Part shown: positions 11,878 to 21,275 of the stretch, one piece after another | Position numbering within the stretch: position 1 is the first letter of the stretch | How the letters are laid out: each line of letters starts with the position of its first letter | Assembly (NCBI RefSeq): GCF_007280575.1 | Contig: NZ_VKJP01000001.1 | Location: 62,001-126,000 of the forward strand | Origin: Streptomyces benahoarensis | Lineage (GTDB): Bacteria > Actinomycetota > Actinomycetes > Streptomycetales > Streptomycetaceae | Direction of reading: 5' to 3' | Length of the DNA stretch: 64,000 bases | Notes under the pieces: generated by a model | The model's database searches: none | Seen by the model: only the letters and a program-made list of their open reading frames with translations | Told to the model about the DNA's origin: nothing | Position numbers and translations under genes: made by a program

Positions 11878-13005
11878 ATGGATTGGCCGACAAATTCACC
11901 CACCCCGCCGTGTCTACCGGAGCTCGCCGAAGTCCTGGTGAGGCTCCGGGGCGAGGCCGGCAACGACACCGGCGGGCGCCCCGGCGACAGCGTGCTCGAC
12001 GCGTTACGCGGGAGCGGCGTCCTGCGGCTGCCCGTCCCGGCCGAGTATGGGGGTCTCGGGGCGGACTGGCCGGACGCCAACGCCGTGATCACCGGCTTGG
12101 CGCGGGCCGACGCCTCGGTGGCGATCATCGTCTTCCTGCACTACGCGGCCGTGAGCCGAATTATCGCCTACGGCTCGGAAGAGCAACGCAAGCGTTTCCT
12201 GACAGCGGTCGCCCGCGACGGCCGGATCTTCGCCTCCTCCTGGAGCGAGCCTGGCGCCGACGCGGCCAAGCAGAAGATCGCGACCACTGCGGTCCGGCAG
12301 GCGGACGGCGGCTGGGAGCTCAACGGCGCGAAGACCTTCACCACGGGCGCGGGGGTGGCCGACCTCTACCTGGTCCTTGCCCGCACCGGTGAGGAGGACG
12401 CGACGCCAGGAAATTACGGCCGGCTCGATCAGGGCATCTTCGTGGTCGACAGCACGCGTCCGGGCTTCACCGTCGACGGAGTGCTGGACCTGTCCGGCAT
12501 GCGCCGTTCGGCGACCGGACTGATCCGACTGGACGGATACCTGACGGAGGCCGGAGACGCGCTGATCCACTCCCGCGAGACTCCCGTCGTCATCGGCCAC
12601 CCACACACATTGGGGCTGACGCTCGGCGCTGTCGCGTTGGGCATCGCCGAGGAGGCTCACGACACCGCGATCGACATTGGGCGTCGGCGCTCTCTCCTGG
12701 ACAACCCGCTCTATCGCCACCATGTCTTCGAGCTGGGCTCGCGTCTAGCGGCCATCCGGGGAGTGGTGGAGTCGGCCACCCGGACGCACGGGGACCGGAC
12801 CGGCCATGCGCTGACCGCCAAGGTCTTCGCCTCGGAGACGGCCGAGGTGATCTGCCGGGGGGCGCAGGAACTGGCCGGGAGCACCGCGTTCTCGCGGAAT
12901 CACAGCCTGAACCGGCTCTCGCAGGACGCGCGCGCCCTCACCCTGATGGGTCCGCCCAACTATCTCTGCCGTGAGTTGGTCGCCACTCATCTGGGGGTGC
13001 AGTGA
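11878..13005 (+). CDS. Acyl-CoA-dehydrogenase-fold flavoenzyme
   Basis: A 375-residue member of the acyl-CoA dehydrogenase superfamily: N-terminal helical domain with the PAEYGGLG motif, middle domain with SWSEPGADA and GAKTFTTGA, and C-terminal helical bundle. The C terminus lacks the IYEGT catalytic Glu segment of true acyl-CoA dehydrogenases and instead reads RLSQDARALTLMGPPNYL, a pattern seen in relatives that act as flavin monooxygenases or on carrier-bound substrates. In this locus it may desaturate or N-/C-hydroxylate a PCP-bound residue. Codon 43 is TTA (12004-12006), a probable bldA control point. It overlaps the next gene by GTGA. Confidence 0.8.
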   Translation: MDWPTNSPTPPCLPELAEVLVRLRGEAGNDTGGRPGDSVLDALRGSGVLRLPVPAEYGGLGADWPDANAVITGLARADASVAIIVFLHYAAVSRIIAYGSEEQRKRFLTAVARDGRIFASSWSEPGADAAKQKIATTAVRQADGGWELNGAKTFTTGAGVADLYLVLARTGEEDATPGNYGRLDQGIFVVDSTRPGFTVDGVLDLSGMRRSATGLIRLDGYLTEAGDALIHSRETPVVIGHPHTLGLTLGAVALGIAEEAHDTAIDIGRRRSLLDNPLYRHHVFELGSRLAAIRGVVESATRTHGDRTGHALTAKVFASETAEVICRGAQELAGSTAFSRNHSLNRLSQDARALTLMGPPNYLCRELVATHLGVQ

Positions 13006-13916
13006 CCTCCCCACAGGCGGGCGCTGTCCGGATCGGCGCCGTCGTGCTTCCGGAGTACGAGTGGCCGCAGACGCGGGAAATCTGGAAGGAACTGGAGGAG
13101 CTGGGCCTGCATCACGCGTGGTCCTTCGACCACCACTCCTGGCGAACGCTGAGCGAGCTGCCCTGGTACGACCCGTTGGGAGTGCTCTCCGCAGTGGCCA
13201 CCGTGACCGAGCGCATCAGGCTGGGCACGCTCGTGTCCACCCCGAACTTCCGGCATCCGGCCGTGCTGGCCAAGCAGGTCATGACCATCGACCAGCTGTC
13301 GGGCGGTCGCTTCGTCTTCGGGGTCGGGGCCGGCGCGCCAGGCAGCGACGCCCGGCTGCTCGGCGGCAGGGGCCTGACTCCGGCCCAGCGAGCCGACCGT
13401 TTCACCGAGTTCGTCGACCTCTCCGACGAGCTGTTGCGGAACCAGGTCACGACCTATCAGGGTGAGTACTTCACTACCGTGGATGCCCGGATGGTCCCGG
13501 GCTGCGTCCATCAGCCACGGGTGCCGTTCGCCGTCGCGGCGGCGGGGCCGCGCGGTATGGGGCTCGCGGCTCGGTACGGCCAGTGGTGGGTGACGATTGG
13601 TGACGCCGGACAGCCCGGAGTCCGGTCGGAGAAGGAGTCGTGGCAACTGCTGGCCCGGCAGCTGACCCGGCTCGCCGAGACCTGTGAGAAGAGTGGACGA
13701 GAGTTCTCGGAGATCGGGCGCCTGGTGAACGTCAGCCGGGTGGTGAATTCGCCGTACTCATCCCCCGAACGCTTTGTGGATATCGTGGGGCGGTGTCGTG
13801 ATCTCGGATTCACCGATGTGGTGGTGAACCATCCACGCGTCGACGGAGTCTTCAGTGGAAGCCGGCCGGATTTCCTCCGCGCGGCTTCCGCGGCCTTGAG
13901 TACCTTCCAGCCTTAA
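13002..13916 (+). CDS. LLM-class flavin-dependent oxidoreductase
   Basis: A 304-residue luciferase-like (F420 or FMN) TIM-barrel oxidoreductase. It shows the opening IGAVVLPEYEW strand, LGTLVSTPNFRHPAVLAKQ and the VGAGAPGSDARL region typical of the family, and is close to full length. Its GTG start overlaps the preceding stop as GTGA, so translation is coupled to the acyl-CoA-dehydrogenase-like gene and the two probably act on the same intermediate. A strong terminator hairpin follows 14 nt after the stop, marking the end of the biosynthetic operon. The cofactor cannot be told from sequence alone. Confidence 0.85.
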   Translation: MTSPQAGAVRIGAVVLPEYEWPQTREIWKELEELGLHHAWSFDHHSWRTLSELPWYDPLGVLSAVATVTERIRLGTLVSTPNFRHPAVLAKQVMTIDQLSGGRFVFGVGAGAPGSDARLLGGRGLTPAQRADRFTEFVDLSDELLRNQVTTYQGEYFTTVDARMVPGCVHQPRVPFAVAAAGPRGMGLAARYGQWWVTIGDAGQPGVRSEKESWQLLARQLTRLAETCEKSGREFSEIGRLVNVSRVVNSPYSSPERFVDIVGRCRDLGFTDVVVNHPRVDGVFSGSRPDFLRAASAALSTFQP

Positions 13917-13929
13917 TAAGTCCTTTCGG

Positions 13930-13965
13930 TGAGGGGTGGCAGCCGTGCCCGGCTGCCACCCCTCA
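13930..13965. terminator. Hairpin terminator after the NRPS operon
   Basis: A perfect 16-nt inverted repeat (TGAGGGGTGGCAGCCG and its complement) with a 4-nt loop lies just after the LLM oxidoreductase stop. There is no T-run, as is common for Streptomyces terminators. Confidence 0.75.
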
Positions 13966-14058
13966 GCGTGCCCGTCCTTGCGTAGGCGCTGCCTGGCCCC
14001 TGCCGAGGTTTTTCCGTGAATGACCTCTGACGTACTGGATGACCGGCCTGTTTCCCTC

Positions 14059-14142
14059 TCAGCCAGGGAGGATGAGGTTGGGGAGGCGGGCGATGCCGAG
14101 CATGGCGTGGTGAACTCCGTCGTCTTTCAGGCGGCAGCAAGC
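14059..14142 (-). pseudogene. C-terminal scrap of an IS5-type transposase
   Basis: Read leftward, this stretch encodes CRLKDDGVHHAMLGIARLPN followed by a short tail and a stop, which resembles the extreme C terminus of IS5/IS1182-like DDE transposases. Nothing upstream on this strand continues the frame as a recognisable transposase, so only a remnant is left. It lies in the 767-nt gap between the LLM gene and the SARP gene, otherwise empty apart from the terminator. Identification is from a short motif only. Confidence 0.4.
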
Positions 14143-14683
14143 GGATCGAGACCTGACTGAAGAACCGCAAGGTCAAAGGAGCCACCGTACTCGCTCGCTC
14201 GGGTCTCCCCCATCGGCGGTCGAGTCGTCGCGGGGCTCCAAGCGGCCAATTCCCGTCAGCCATCCAGCTGCTTGTCTTTTACCACCCCACCCGAACCTCG
14301 GGCCCTCCGATCTCACAAATGGCCAGATCAGGCACATGCCATGAAGGTAGGACAGCTCTTGGGAAGGCTTCGGTCTGCGACTGCTCCAGCCGCCCTGACA
14401 ATGGTTGACATCAGTTGGCGAAACGCGGATACATGGCCCAATTCCGGTGGTGCGGCAAATGGCCAGGCGAACCCTTACCCTCTTACCCAATTCAGGCCGG
14501 GCGCCGAAGCTCTGCCCTGTCCGCCTATGCCACACCGATCGCCCCGGTCCAGGCCATCCTTACAAGTTGTCTCGAACGTGATCACCGGGCCCAAACCCTA
14601 TTGATCTTAGTAAGTTCCGAGGTCTATGGTGCGGATCGTTTCGGCGACGACCAGACGCTGGTCAGACGGGGGGCGTGCAATCC

Positions 14684-15520
14684 ATGCACATAAAGGTTTT
14701 AGGTCCGCTTTTCCTCGGGGCCACCGAAGATGGATTGGGCTGCGCGCCAAGCGCGCCGAAACCGCGCCAGCTGCTTGCACTGTTGACGGTGAATGCCAAC
14801 CAGTTCGTCACCACCACCACGTGCATCGACGAACTGTGGGCGGCGGAGCCACCCCGTAGCGCCATAACCACCATACGCACCTACGTCATGCACATACGTC
14901 GCGCCCTGCACAAGGCCGAAATCGGGGAAGAGCCGTCGGACGGGATCCTACGCACCCGACAGCGCGGGTACCAGCTGTTCCTCGGGCGGAACAGTCTCGA
15001 CCTGTTCAGGTTCGTCGACCAGGTGGACGAAGGCAAGCGCGCGCTGTTGCTCGGGGACCACTGCCGTGGAGCAGAGACTCTCCGCAATGCTCTTGCGGTG
15101 TGGCAGGGGCCACCACTTGCCGATGTGCAGGCCGGCCCGCTCATAACTGCCCACCAGGCACGGCTACAGGAAATCCGGTTCAACTGCCTCGAACTGCGGA
15201 TAGAAGCCGAACTCCGTCTTGGCCTGCACAACGAACTGATCAGTGAACTCATCGGCTTGGCCGCCGAGTTTCCCACTCGCGAGAACCTGCATGCCCAGCT
15301 GATGTTGGCCCTCTTCCGATCGGGGCGCCAGGCCCAGGCCCTCGATGTCTACCGGCAGCTGCGCACGGTGCTCTCCAAGGAACTCGGCATCGAACCATCC
15401 AGGCGTATCCGGCAGTTGCATGACGCCGTCCTGCTCGCCGACCCCGGTCTCGATGCGCCCCGCTCCCTCTCAGGTGCACTACTGCAAACTCTCGACCTTG
15501 TTGGCAGCTGCTCGGTTTGA
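14684..15520 (+). CDS. SARP-family transcriptional activator
   Basis: A 278-residue regulator of the Streptomyces antibiotic regulatory protein type: N-terminal winged-helix (OmpR-like) DNA-binding domain (KVLGPL opening, PKPRQLLALL, then the LRTRQRGYQL wing) and C-terminal bacterial transcriptional activator domain (FRFVDQVDEGKRAL to EPSRRIRQLH). I prefer the ATG at 14684, with a G-run about 10 nt upstream, over the GTG at 14675. Codon 6 is TTA (14699-14701), so translation should depend on the bldA leucyl-tRNA. It is the obvious candidate activator of the NRPS operons. Its last 42 nt overlap the 3' end of the convergent transposase-like gene. Confidence 0.9.
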   Translation: MHIKVLGPLFLGATEDGLGCAPSAPKPRQLLALLTVNANQFVTTTTCIDELWAAEPPRSAITTIRTYVMHIRRALHKAEIGEEPSDGILRTRQRGYQLFLGRNSLDLFRFVDQVDEGKRALLLGDHCRGAETLRNALAVWQGPPLADVQAGPLITAHQARLQEIRFNCLELRIEAELRLGLHNELISELIGLAAEFPTRENLHAQLMLALFRSGRQAQALDVYRQLRTVLSKELGIEPSRRIRQLHDAVLLADPGLDAPRSLSGALLQTLDLVGSCSV

Positions 15521-16657
15521 CACCGCACACCCGCCACCGTCGCCGTGCAGCCGCCCCAGCAGCTCGTAGGCGTGCGCCGCCGAGACCAGTGTGACGTGAT
15601 GGTGCCAGCCCCGGAACGATCGTCCCTCGAAGTGGCGCAGGCCGGACTGCTCACCGAGGCGCTGCAAGCCCCGGCTGGCCTGGGACCACAAGGCCAGCAG
15701 CTCGAACACGTCGGAGGACCGGACGCTCTCGACATTGGTGATCCACGCCGACTCGACATTGTTCGGCTCCGCGCCCCACTCCACCATGACCCTCCTGGTG
15801 CGGTGTGGGAAGCCGACGCCCCGCGCTCGGCACGTCGCCGCGGAGTCCGGCAGCAGCACGGTGCTGTAGCGAGAGCCAGCAGCCCGGTTATCCCGCCAGT
15901 GCTGGGCTGGCCCCTGGGAGTCCCCCGCACGTGCCAGTCTCTCTCCCACCGTGACCAACTCACCCGCGGCCAGCCGCACCAACGGGGTGGAACAGCTGAC
16001 ACGGACGACGTACCGAAGCCCACGGCTCTCCAGGCCCCGGATCAGTGCGACCGCCGACGAACTGCGGCTCGCGTCCACCACAACGGGCAGCGGTTTCGCC
16101 CGCCAGTCGACGGTCATCTCGTCCAGCGTGTCCAACAGATGGTGCCAGCGCGAGCGGTATCGCACGTGGCAGGGCACCCGGCTGCGGGACCGGCGGTCAT
16201 GGTCGGCATCCCAGGAACGCGGCAGCAACAGCCGCCAGTTGATCGGCGCCACGCCGACCGGTCCGGCCGCCATCACCACCAGTCCCAGCTGGCAGTTGAG
16301 CACGCGGCCCAGCGTCTGGGAGAACTGCTGGGCCACCCCGACCGAGCTGCGCCCGCTCTTCGGCAGCACGACCTCCTCCACCACCAAAGCTCGGGGCGCG
16401 AGTGCCGCGCTCACCTCATGGGCGATGCGTTCGCGCACCGGGTGCCAATCCCAGGAGCTCTGATTGACGAACTGCTGGAGGCTCTGGTCGGCGCGCCGCC
16501 CCAACAGGCTTTCGGAGATACGGCGCACCGACTTCCGGCCTGGCACCTCCACCAGGCCGCGCACGTACACCTCACCCCAGCGTCGCTGGTCGTGGCGAGC
16601 CATGGAGGCGAACACGGAGGCACAGAACCGGGACAGATCGTCGCTCGAAGTCAGCAC
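15479..16657 (-). CDS. IS701-like transposase, possibly domesticated or inactive
   Basis: A 392-residue protein with the IS701-family layout: QRRWGEVYVRGL near the N terminus, VVLPKSGRSSVGVAQQF around 100, and VVVDASRSSS near 190. The first catalytic position, normally within an Asp-Asp pair before the Pro-Lys, reads Glu-Glu (VVEEVVLPK), so the DDE triad looks altered. I find no terminal inverted repeats or target duplication, and its 3' end lies inside the SARP coding sequence. It is either a degenerate insertion or a retained transposase-derived gene; from memory such genes recur near Streptomyces regulators. The GTG start at 16657 has only a weak ribosome site; a downstream ATG at MARHDQRRW is possible. 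Confidence 0.75.
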   Translation of the reverse strand: MLTSSDDLSRFCASVFASMARHDQRRWGEVYVRGLVEVPGRKSVRRISESLLGRRADQSLQQFVNQSSWDWHPVRERIAHEVSAALAPRALVVEEVVLPKSGRSSVGVAQQFSQTLGRVLNCQLGLVVMAAGPVGVAPINWRLLLPRSWDADHDRRSRSRVPCHVRYRSRWHHLLDTLDEMTVDWRAKPLPVVVDASRSSSAVALIRGLESRGLRYVVRVSCSTPLVRLAAGELVTVGERLARAGDSQGPAQHWRDNRAAGSRYSTVLLPDSAATCRARGVGFPHRTRRVMVEWGAEPNNVESAWITNVESVRSSDVFELLALWSQASRGLQRLGEQSGLRHFEGRSFRGWHHHVTLVSAAHAYELLGRLHGDGGGCAVSNRAAANKVESLQ

Positions 16658-16729
16658 ACGTCCAGGCTGCTTCGCCCGGATTGAAGCCGCGTGGAAACGA
16701 TGTCGAGGCCGCGTGCACCGCGTGGACCA

Positions 16730-17941
16730 CTACTGCGTGGTGGGGGCGGCGTCCTTCTCCGCGCCCCTCACCTCGTCGGCTCCCGAGCCGTCTCGCAGCC
16801 CGGGGGCCAGCAGCAAGGTCGCCGCCAGGGAGGCGGCCGCCGTCGCCACCATGCCGGTGGCCGGCGACGTCAGCTCAGCCACCGCGCCGGCCACCGCCGC
16901 CCCCACGCCCTGCATGGTGAGCATCCCGGACGTGTGCAGCCCCAGCGCCTGCCCGCTCAGTTCCTCCGGCGTCAGCGCCATCAGCCGATCCTGGAGCAGC
17001 AGCCCCGCCGCGTAACCGAACGTGCCGACCGAGACCAGCACCACCGCAACCGGCAGCGCCGGGTCCAGCGCGAAGAACAGATACGGGGCGGCGAGCAGGA
17101 CGCACAACGGAACGGCCAGCCGGCCCCGCCACCGTGCCGGCAGGAAGCGGCCCACGAGCATGTCCCCGACCAACATGCTGCCGGCGCCGAAGGCGAACAG
17201 CAGACCGGCGTTCCCGGGCGAATACGGGACGTAAAGCGACTCCACCCCGACGATCAGGCCGTTGGGCACCCACAGCGCGAGATAGACGTACCGGCGGGGC
17301 ACCGAGGACCAGAGGCGTGCGTTGGTCCGCCAGGTTTCCGCGACCGACGGCCTCCCGGAGACCCGGGGCGGCCGGGGGCTGAGCCCGAACCGCGCCACCA
17401 CGGCCGCCAGCAGATAGAAGGCGGCGGCCGCGAGCAACGTGCCACGCGCAGAGAGGGTCGTCACCAGCACGCCACCGATCGCGAAACCGCAGATCTGAAT
17501 GATTCCGACCGACATATTGAAGAGGGACCGTCCGAGCAGGTAACCGTCCCGGGTCAGGACCTCGTTGAGCAGTCCGTATCGCACCCCGCCGCTGACCGAC
17601 CCGACGACGCCGAGCCCCAGCAGCACCACAAACACCCCCCAGACCGGCAGCCCGGGAATCGCCTGCACGGCAGTGCCCAGGCCGAAGAGCAACGTGAGCC
17701 CCGTCATGGCGGCGCGCGGCGGCAGCCGGTCCGCGCCGGACAGCACAGTGGCCGCCCCGACCATCTGGGCGAGCGCGGGACCGAACATGGCCAGGGAGGA
17801 CAGCAGCGCCGAGCCGGTTTGCTCGAACACCAGGATGCCCAGGGCCAGCCCGCTCACCGTCTGGGCCGCGGTCTGCCCGGCCGAGGCCAGAAAGAGCGGG
17901 GTGAATTCCGTCGTGCGGAAGACGTCTCGATACGTACGCAT
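16730..17941 (-). CDS. MFS transporter
   Basis: A 403-residue major facilitator protein of the DUF/enterobactin-exporter-like group, with about 12 hydrophobic segments from TEFTPLFLASAGQ at the N terminus to the last helix before a charged tail ending KDAAPTTQ. I start at the ATG at 17941 (MRTYRDVF); an ATG 21 nt upstream is also possible. It is divergent from a winged-helix regulator 61 nt away, a typical repressor-exporter pair. Being next to the NRPS locus it may export or give resistance to the peptide, but this is inference from position. Confidence 0.85.
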   Translation of the reverse strand: MRTYRDVFRTTEFTPLFLASAGQTAAQTVSGLALGILVFEQTGSALLSSLAMFGPALAQMVGAATVLSGADRLPPRAAMTGLTLLFGLGTAVQAIPGLPVWGVFVVLLGLGVVGSVSGGVRYGLLNEVLTRDGYLLGRSLFNMSVGIIQICGFAIGGVLVTTLSARGTLLAAAAFYLLAAVVARFGLSPRPPRVSGRPSVAETWRTNARLWSSVPRRYVYLALWVPNGLIVGVESLYVPYSPGNAGLLFAFGAGSMLVGDMLVGRFLPARWRGRLAVPLCVLLAAPYLFFALDPALPVAVVLVSVGTFGYAAGLLLQDRLMALTPEELSGQALGLHTSGMLTMQGVGAAVAGAVAELTSPATGMVATAAASLAATLLLAPGLRDGSGADEVRGAEKDAAPTTQ

Positions 17942-18002
17942 GGCGGAGAGTCTGTCCGGCATGATCAGGGAGGCGTTAGCTTTTCGCGGGGAGGCGAAAC
18001 CA

Positions 18003-19049
18003 ATGAGTTGGTGGCAGGTCAACGCGGACACGCTCGCGGGGAGTCGGTTCGTCACCTCACCGCTGGCCGAGGCGGTCGCCGGCCTGAAGACCCTCCAGCG
18101 CGGCAGCGCGGCCCACGTCGGCGAGCGCCAGTGGCTCGAAGCCCACCTTCCCGGCTACCAGGACCACCTGGCAGGCGACCCGGTCACCGCCGCCCTCGTC
18201 GGCGCCGCGCTGGGACACCGCTGGAACGCGACCTTCCTCACACCCACGCCCCTCGCCGAGGACGACCCCACGTTCGCCCAGGAACTGGAGCACATCCGCA
18301 GCACCCCGCCCGCAGTCGCCCGCGCCGACCTGGCGGAATCCTTGAACGGCTCGCTGCCGGCCCTGCTGTACCGCGACGACCTGGCACAGCGCGCCGCCGA
18401 CCTGCTGGAATGGGTGTGGACCAAGACCGTCCGGCCCTACTGGCCGCGCCGCAAACGGATCATCGAGGCCGACATCGTCGCCCGTACTGCCCGGCTCGGC
18501 CTGAGCGGCTGGGCCACCACCCTGAACGACATGCGCCCCGGGATGCGCTGGCTCGGGGAGAACCGCCTGCAAATCACCCTGTGTGACAGCCCCCCTCTGG
18601 AACTCTCCGGGGTGCAGCTGATGTTCGTCCCGGTCACCCCGAGCCAGAGCTGGGTCTGCTGGGACGCCCCTCCCGTCGACGGCCGGCGCACCCGCCCCGC
18701 CCACCGGTACGCGGTCGTCTACCCGTGCTCCGGAGTCCTGGTGGAGGACGACCGCCGCCCGGTGTCGAAGCCCCTGGCCGCTCTGCTCGGCCACGCTCGT
18801 GCCGAGCTCCTCACCCTGCTCGACACCCCCAAAACGACCACCCAATTGGTGGCTCTCACCGACCAGCCGCTCGGCTCCGTAGGCCGTCATCTCCGGATCC
18901 TGCGCGAGGCTCACCTGACCCAGCGCCGACGCGCCGGTCGGTCGGTCCTTTACTACCGCACCACAGCGGGCCAGGTCCTCGTGGGTGCGCAGCCGTCCGG
19001 GCCCGATGTGGCAGGGGTGGTCCGAGCTGGGGCTGTTGGGGGTTTCTGA
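18003..19049 (+). CDS. Winged-helix (ArsR-like) transcriptional regulator with large N-terminal domain
   Basis: A 348-residue protein. The C-terminal 80 residues form an ArsR-like winged helix (LLTLLDTPKTTTQLVALTDQ, VGRHLRILREAHLTQRRRAG, SVLYYRTT). The first 250 residues resemble the DUF5937-type regions found in Streptomyces regulators of this class. GGGGAGG lies 8 nt before the ATG. Divergent from the MFS gene across a 61-nt gap, it probably represses or senses for that exporter. No metal-binding cysteine cluster is visible. Confidence 0.8.
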   Translation: MSWWQVNADTLAGSRFVTSPLAEAVAGLKTLQRGSAAHVGERQWLEAHLPGYQDHLAGDPVTAALVGAALGHRWNATFLTPTPLAEDDPTFAQELEHIRSTPPAVARADLAESLNGSLPALLYRDDLAQRAADLLEWVWTKTVRPYWPRRKRIIEADIVARTARLGLSGWATTLNDMRPGMRWLGENRLQITLCDSPPLELSGVQLMFVPVTPSQSWVCWDAPPVDGRRTRPAHRYAVVYPCSGVLVEDDRRPVSKPLAALLGHARAELLTLLDTPKTTTQLVALTDQPLGSVGRHLRILREAHLTQRRRAGRSVLYYRTTAGQVLVGAQPSGPDVAGVVRAGAVGGF

Positions 19050-19499
19050 GAGGAGGGCGAGGCATGAGGTCTGGCTTTCGGGTCCAGTGCCGAAGGCTGG
19101 CGGTGTGTGCAAGGCCCCTCCGGCGATCAGGTGTCACGAGTGACGATCAAGCAGTCGGGCCGGTTGCTCCCTGATGGGCGTGTGTACCGGCAGGCAGGCA
19201 CACATAGTGGACGGATGTTCGACAGTTGGGGCCGGGGGACCCCGAGAAGTTTCCGGGTGTGACCGCGGCGATCTCAGCGCGACGGGGAGCGGGGGCGCCC
19301 TGCACAGCGACGTAGAATTGCGAGATTTTCCGCCGCATGAAGACTCGCCATTTACTGGTCGACAGCACGCTCCCCGCCGGGACATTTTCGCAATGCGCAT
19401 CCACACGGTCGGTGCGGTGCCGGTGGCCAGGGCCCGGCGGCGCCGAAATCCGGGCCCTCGGTGGCCGGTTCTGCTCCAGGACCACCCGCTGCGCCCCGC

Positions 19500-19803
19500 A
19501 GCTCTGCAAGCCCGGATCGGGGGCCCCTGCCGGGCTGGGTGTGTGGTCGGGAGCGGCCATGGCCCGGGCCCCCGTCGCGCGCCGGACGAGCGGGCCGTAC
19601 CGAAGGCAGAACCGGCCGGCGTCAGTGCCCTCCACGTGGACATACCCGCCACTCTGGCTGACCGTCAGCAGGCCACGTTCGCGCAGGGCATGGGCCGAGC
19701 GCCACTCACCCGGCGTCCAGACCCCAGGGGCTTTTCTGGGACTTCCGGCCGCGTCAACGATGCATGAGCGGGAAACACCCGAAAGATCATCTGCGCAGGT
19801 CAA
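19500..19803 (-). pseudogene. Possible remnant of a winged-helix protein
   Basis: The leftward frame encodes GVWTPGEWRSAHALRERGLL followed by a strand-turn-strand and TDAGRFCLRYG, which looks like one winged-helix unit of large Streptomyces hypothetical proteins. The frame then loses protein-like character. It occupies part of the 798-nt gap between the regulator and lpd; the remainder (19050-19500) holds nothing I can support. Could be a chance frame. Confidence 0.25.
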
Positions 19804-19847
19804 CAGTGCGACGCCATCAGACGCGGCAGGTCACGGGGCCTCGCCGG

Positions 19848-21275
19848 TCACATGTTGATCATGTGACCGGCCAGCCCGTGCACGGCTTCCTTGACCGCTT
19901 CGCCCAGGGTCGGGTGGGCGTGCACATTGCGGGCGACCTCGTGCACGGTGAGATCCCACTGCTGGGCCAGGGTCAGCTCCGGCAGCAGTTCGGTGACGTC
20001 GGGGCCGATCAGGTGGCCGCCGATGAGCTCGCCGTGCGTGGCGTCGCTGAGGAGTTTGACGAAGCCGGTGGTGTCGCCGAGGCCGTGGGATTTGCCGTTC
20101 GCGGTGAACGGGAACATGGCGACCTTGACGTCGTGGCCGAGGTCGCGGGCCTGGGACTCGGTGTAGCCGAAGCTCGCGATCTGGGGCCGGCAGTAGGTGG
20201 CCCGCGGGATCATCGCGTAGTCGAGTTCCATGGTCTCGGCGTCGGCGATCGTCTCGGCGGCAATGACGCCCATGGCCTCGGCGGCGTGCGCGAGCATGAG
20301 CTTGGCGGTGACGTCACCGATGGCGTAGAGGTGCGGGACGGATGTACGGCAGCGGCCGTCGACGGCGATCGCGCCGCGTTCGGTGAGCGCCACGCCCGTG
20401 TTCTCCAGGCCGTAGCCGGTGATGTTGGGGGCGAAGCCGATGGCTTGGAGGACCTTGTCGGCCTCAAGGATCTGTGGTGCACCGTCCTGGCCGGTGACGG
20501 TGACGCGGACCTGGAGGCCGGACTCGTCGATGGTCTCGACGCGAGTCGAGGTCAGGACGCCGATGCCCAGCTTGCGGTACTGGCGGGCGAGTTCGGCCGA
20601 GACTTGGGCGTCCTCCAGGGGTGCCATGCGGTCGAGGAACTCGACGACCGTGACCTTCACGCCGTAGTGGTGCAGCACGTAGGCGAACTCGATACCGATG
20701 GCCCCGGCGCCCGCGATGATGATCGACTGCGGAAGCTCCTCGGCGAGGATCTGTTCCTCGTAGGTCACCACGCGCGCGCTGCGCTTGGTGCCGGGCAGCA
20801 GCTTGGGGGTGGCGCCGGTGGCGATGATGCAGTCCGCGAAACCGATGGTCCGGGTGTTGCCGTCGTAGTCGGTGACCTGGAGGGTGTGCGGGTCGAGGAA
20901 GGTGCCGCGGCCGTTCACCTCAGTGATCTTGTTCTTCTTCATCAGGTAGTGGACGCCCTTGACCCGGCCGTCGGCGACCTTACGGCTGCGGCGGAACGCC
21001 TCGCCGTAGTCGAAGGAGACCTGCCCGTCGACCTTGATGCCGAAGGTCTTCGCCTCCCGGGTGAAGATATGGGCCAGTTCCGCGTTGCGCAGCAGGGCCT
21101 TGGTGGGGATGCAGCCCACGTTCAGGCAGACGCCGCCCCAGTACCTCTCCTCCACCACAGCGACCCGTTTGCCGAGCTGTGCGGCGCGGACGGCGGCGAC
21201 ATAGCCACCGGGCCCGGCGCCGAGTACGACAACGTCGAATCGCTCGTCCTGCTCGACCTCGTCCTGCTCGACCAT
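19848..21275 (-). CDS. lpd: Dihydrolipoyl dehydrogenase
   Basis: A 475-residue FAD-disulfide oxidoreductase, the E3 component of 2-oxo acid dehydrogenase complexes; it reoxidises dihydrolipoamide with NAD. FAD-binding [10 protein letters not shown] near residue 20, redox pair C50-L-N-V-G-C55, NAD-binding [10 protein letters not shown] in the middle, and the C-terminal interface with HAHPTLGEA, whose His and Glu serve as the proton relay. Full length. The ATG is preceded by an A/G-rich ribosome site. It stands alone here without E1/E2 genes, so it is a second copy or serves another complex. Confidence 0.95.
   Translation of the reverse strand: MVEQDEVEQDERFDVVVLGAGPGGYVAAVRAAQLGKRVAVVEERYWGGVCLNVGCIPTKALLRNAELAHIFTREAKTFGIKVDGQVSFDYGEAFRRSRKVADGRVKGVHYLMKKNKITEVNGRGTFLDPHTLQVTDYDGNTRTIGFADCIIATGATPKLLPGTKRSARVVTYEEQILAEELPQSIIIAGAGAIGIEFAYVLHHYGVKVTVVEFLDRMAPLEDAQVSAELARQYRKLGIGVLTSTRVETIDESGLQVRVTVTGQDGAPQILEADKVLQAIGFAPNITGYGLENTGVALTERGAIAVDGRCRTSVPHLYAIGDVTAKLMLAHAAEAMGVIAAETIADAETMELDYAMIPRATYCRPQIASFGYTESQARDLGHDVKVAMFPFTANGKSHGLGDTTGFVKLLSDATHGELIGGHLIGPDVTELLPELTLAQQWDLTVHEVARNVHAHPTLGEAVKEAVHGLAGHMINM

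Noticed and set aside
16691-18586. 631-codon rightward open frame opposite the MFS gene
   Set aside because: The opposite strand encodes a typical 12-helix transporter; this frame is Arg/Pro/Gln low-complexity sequence.
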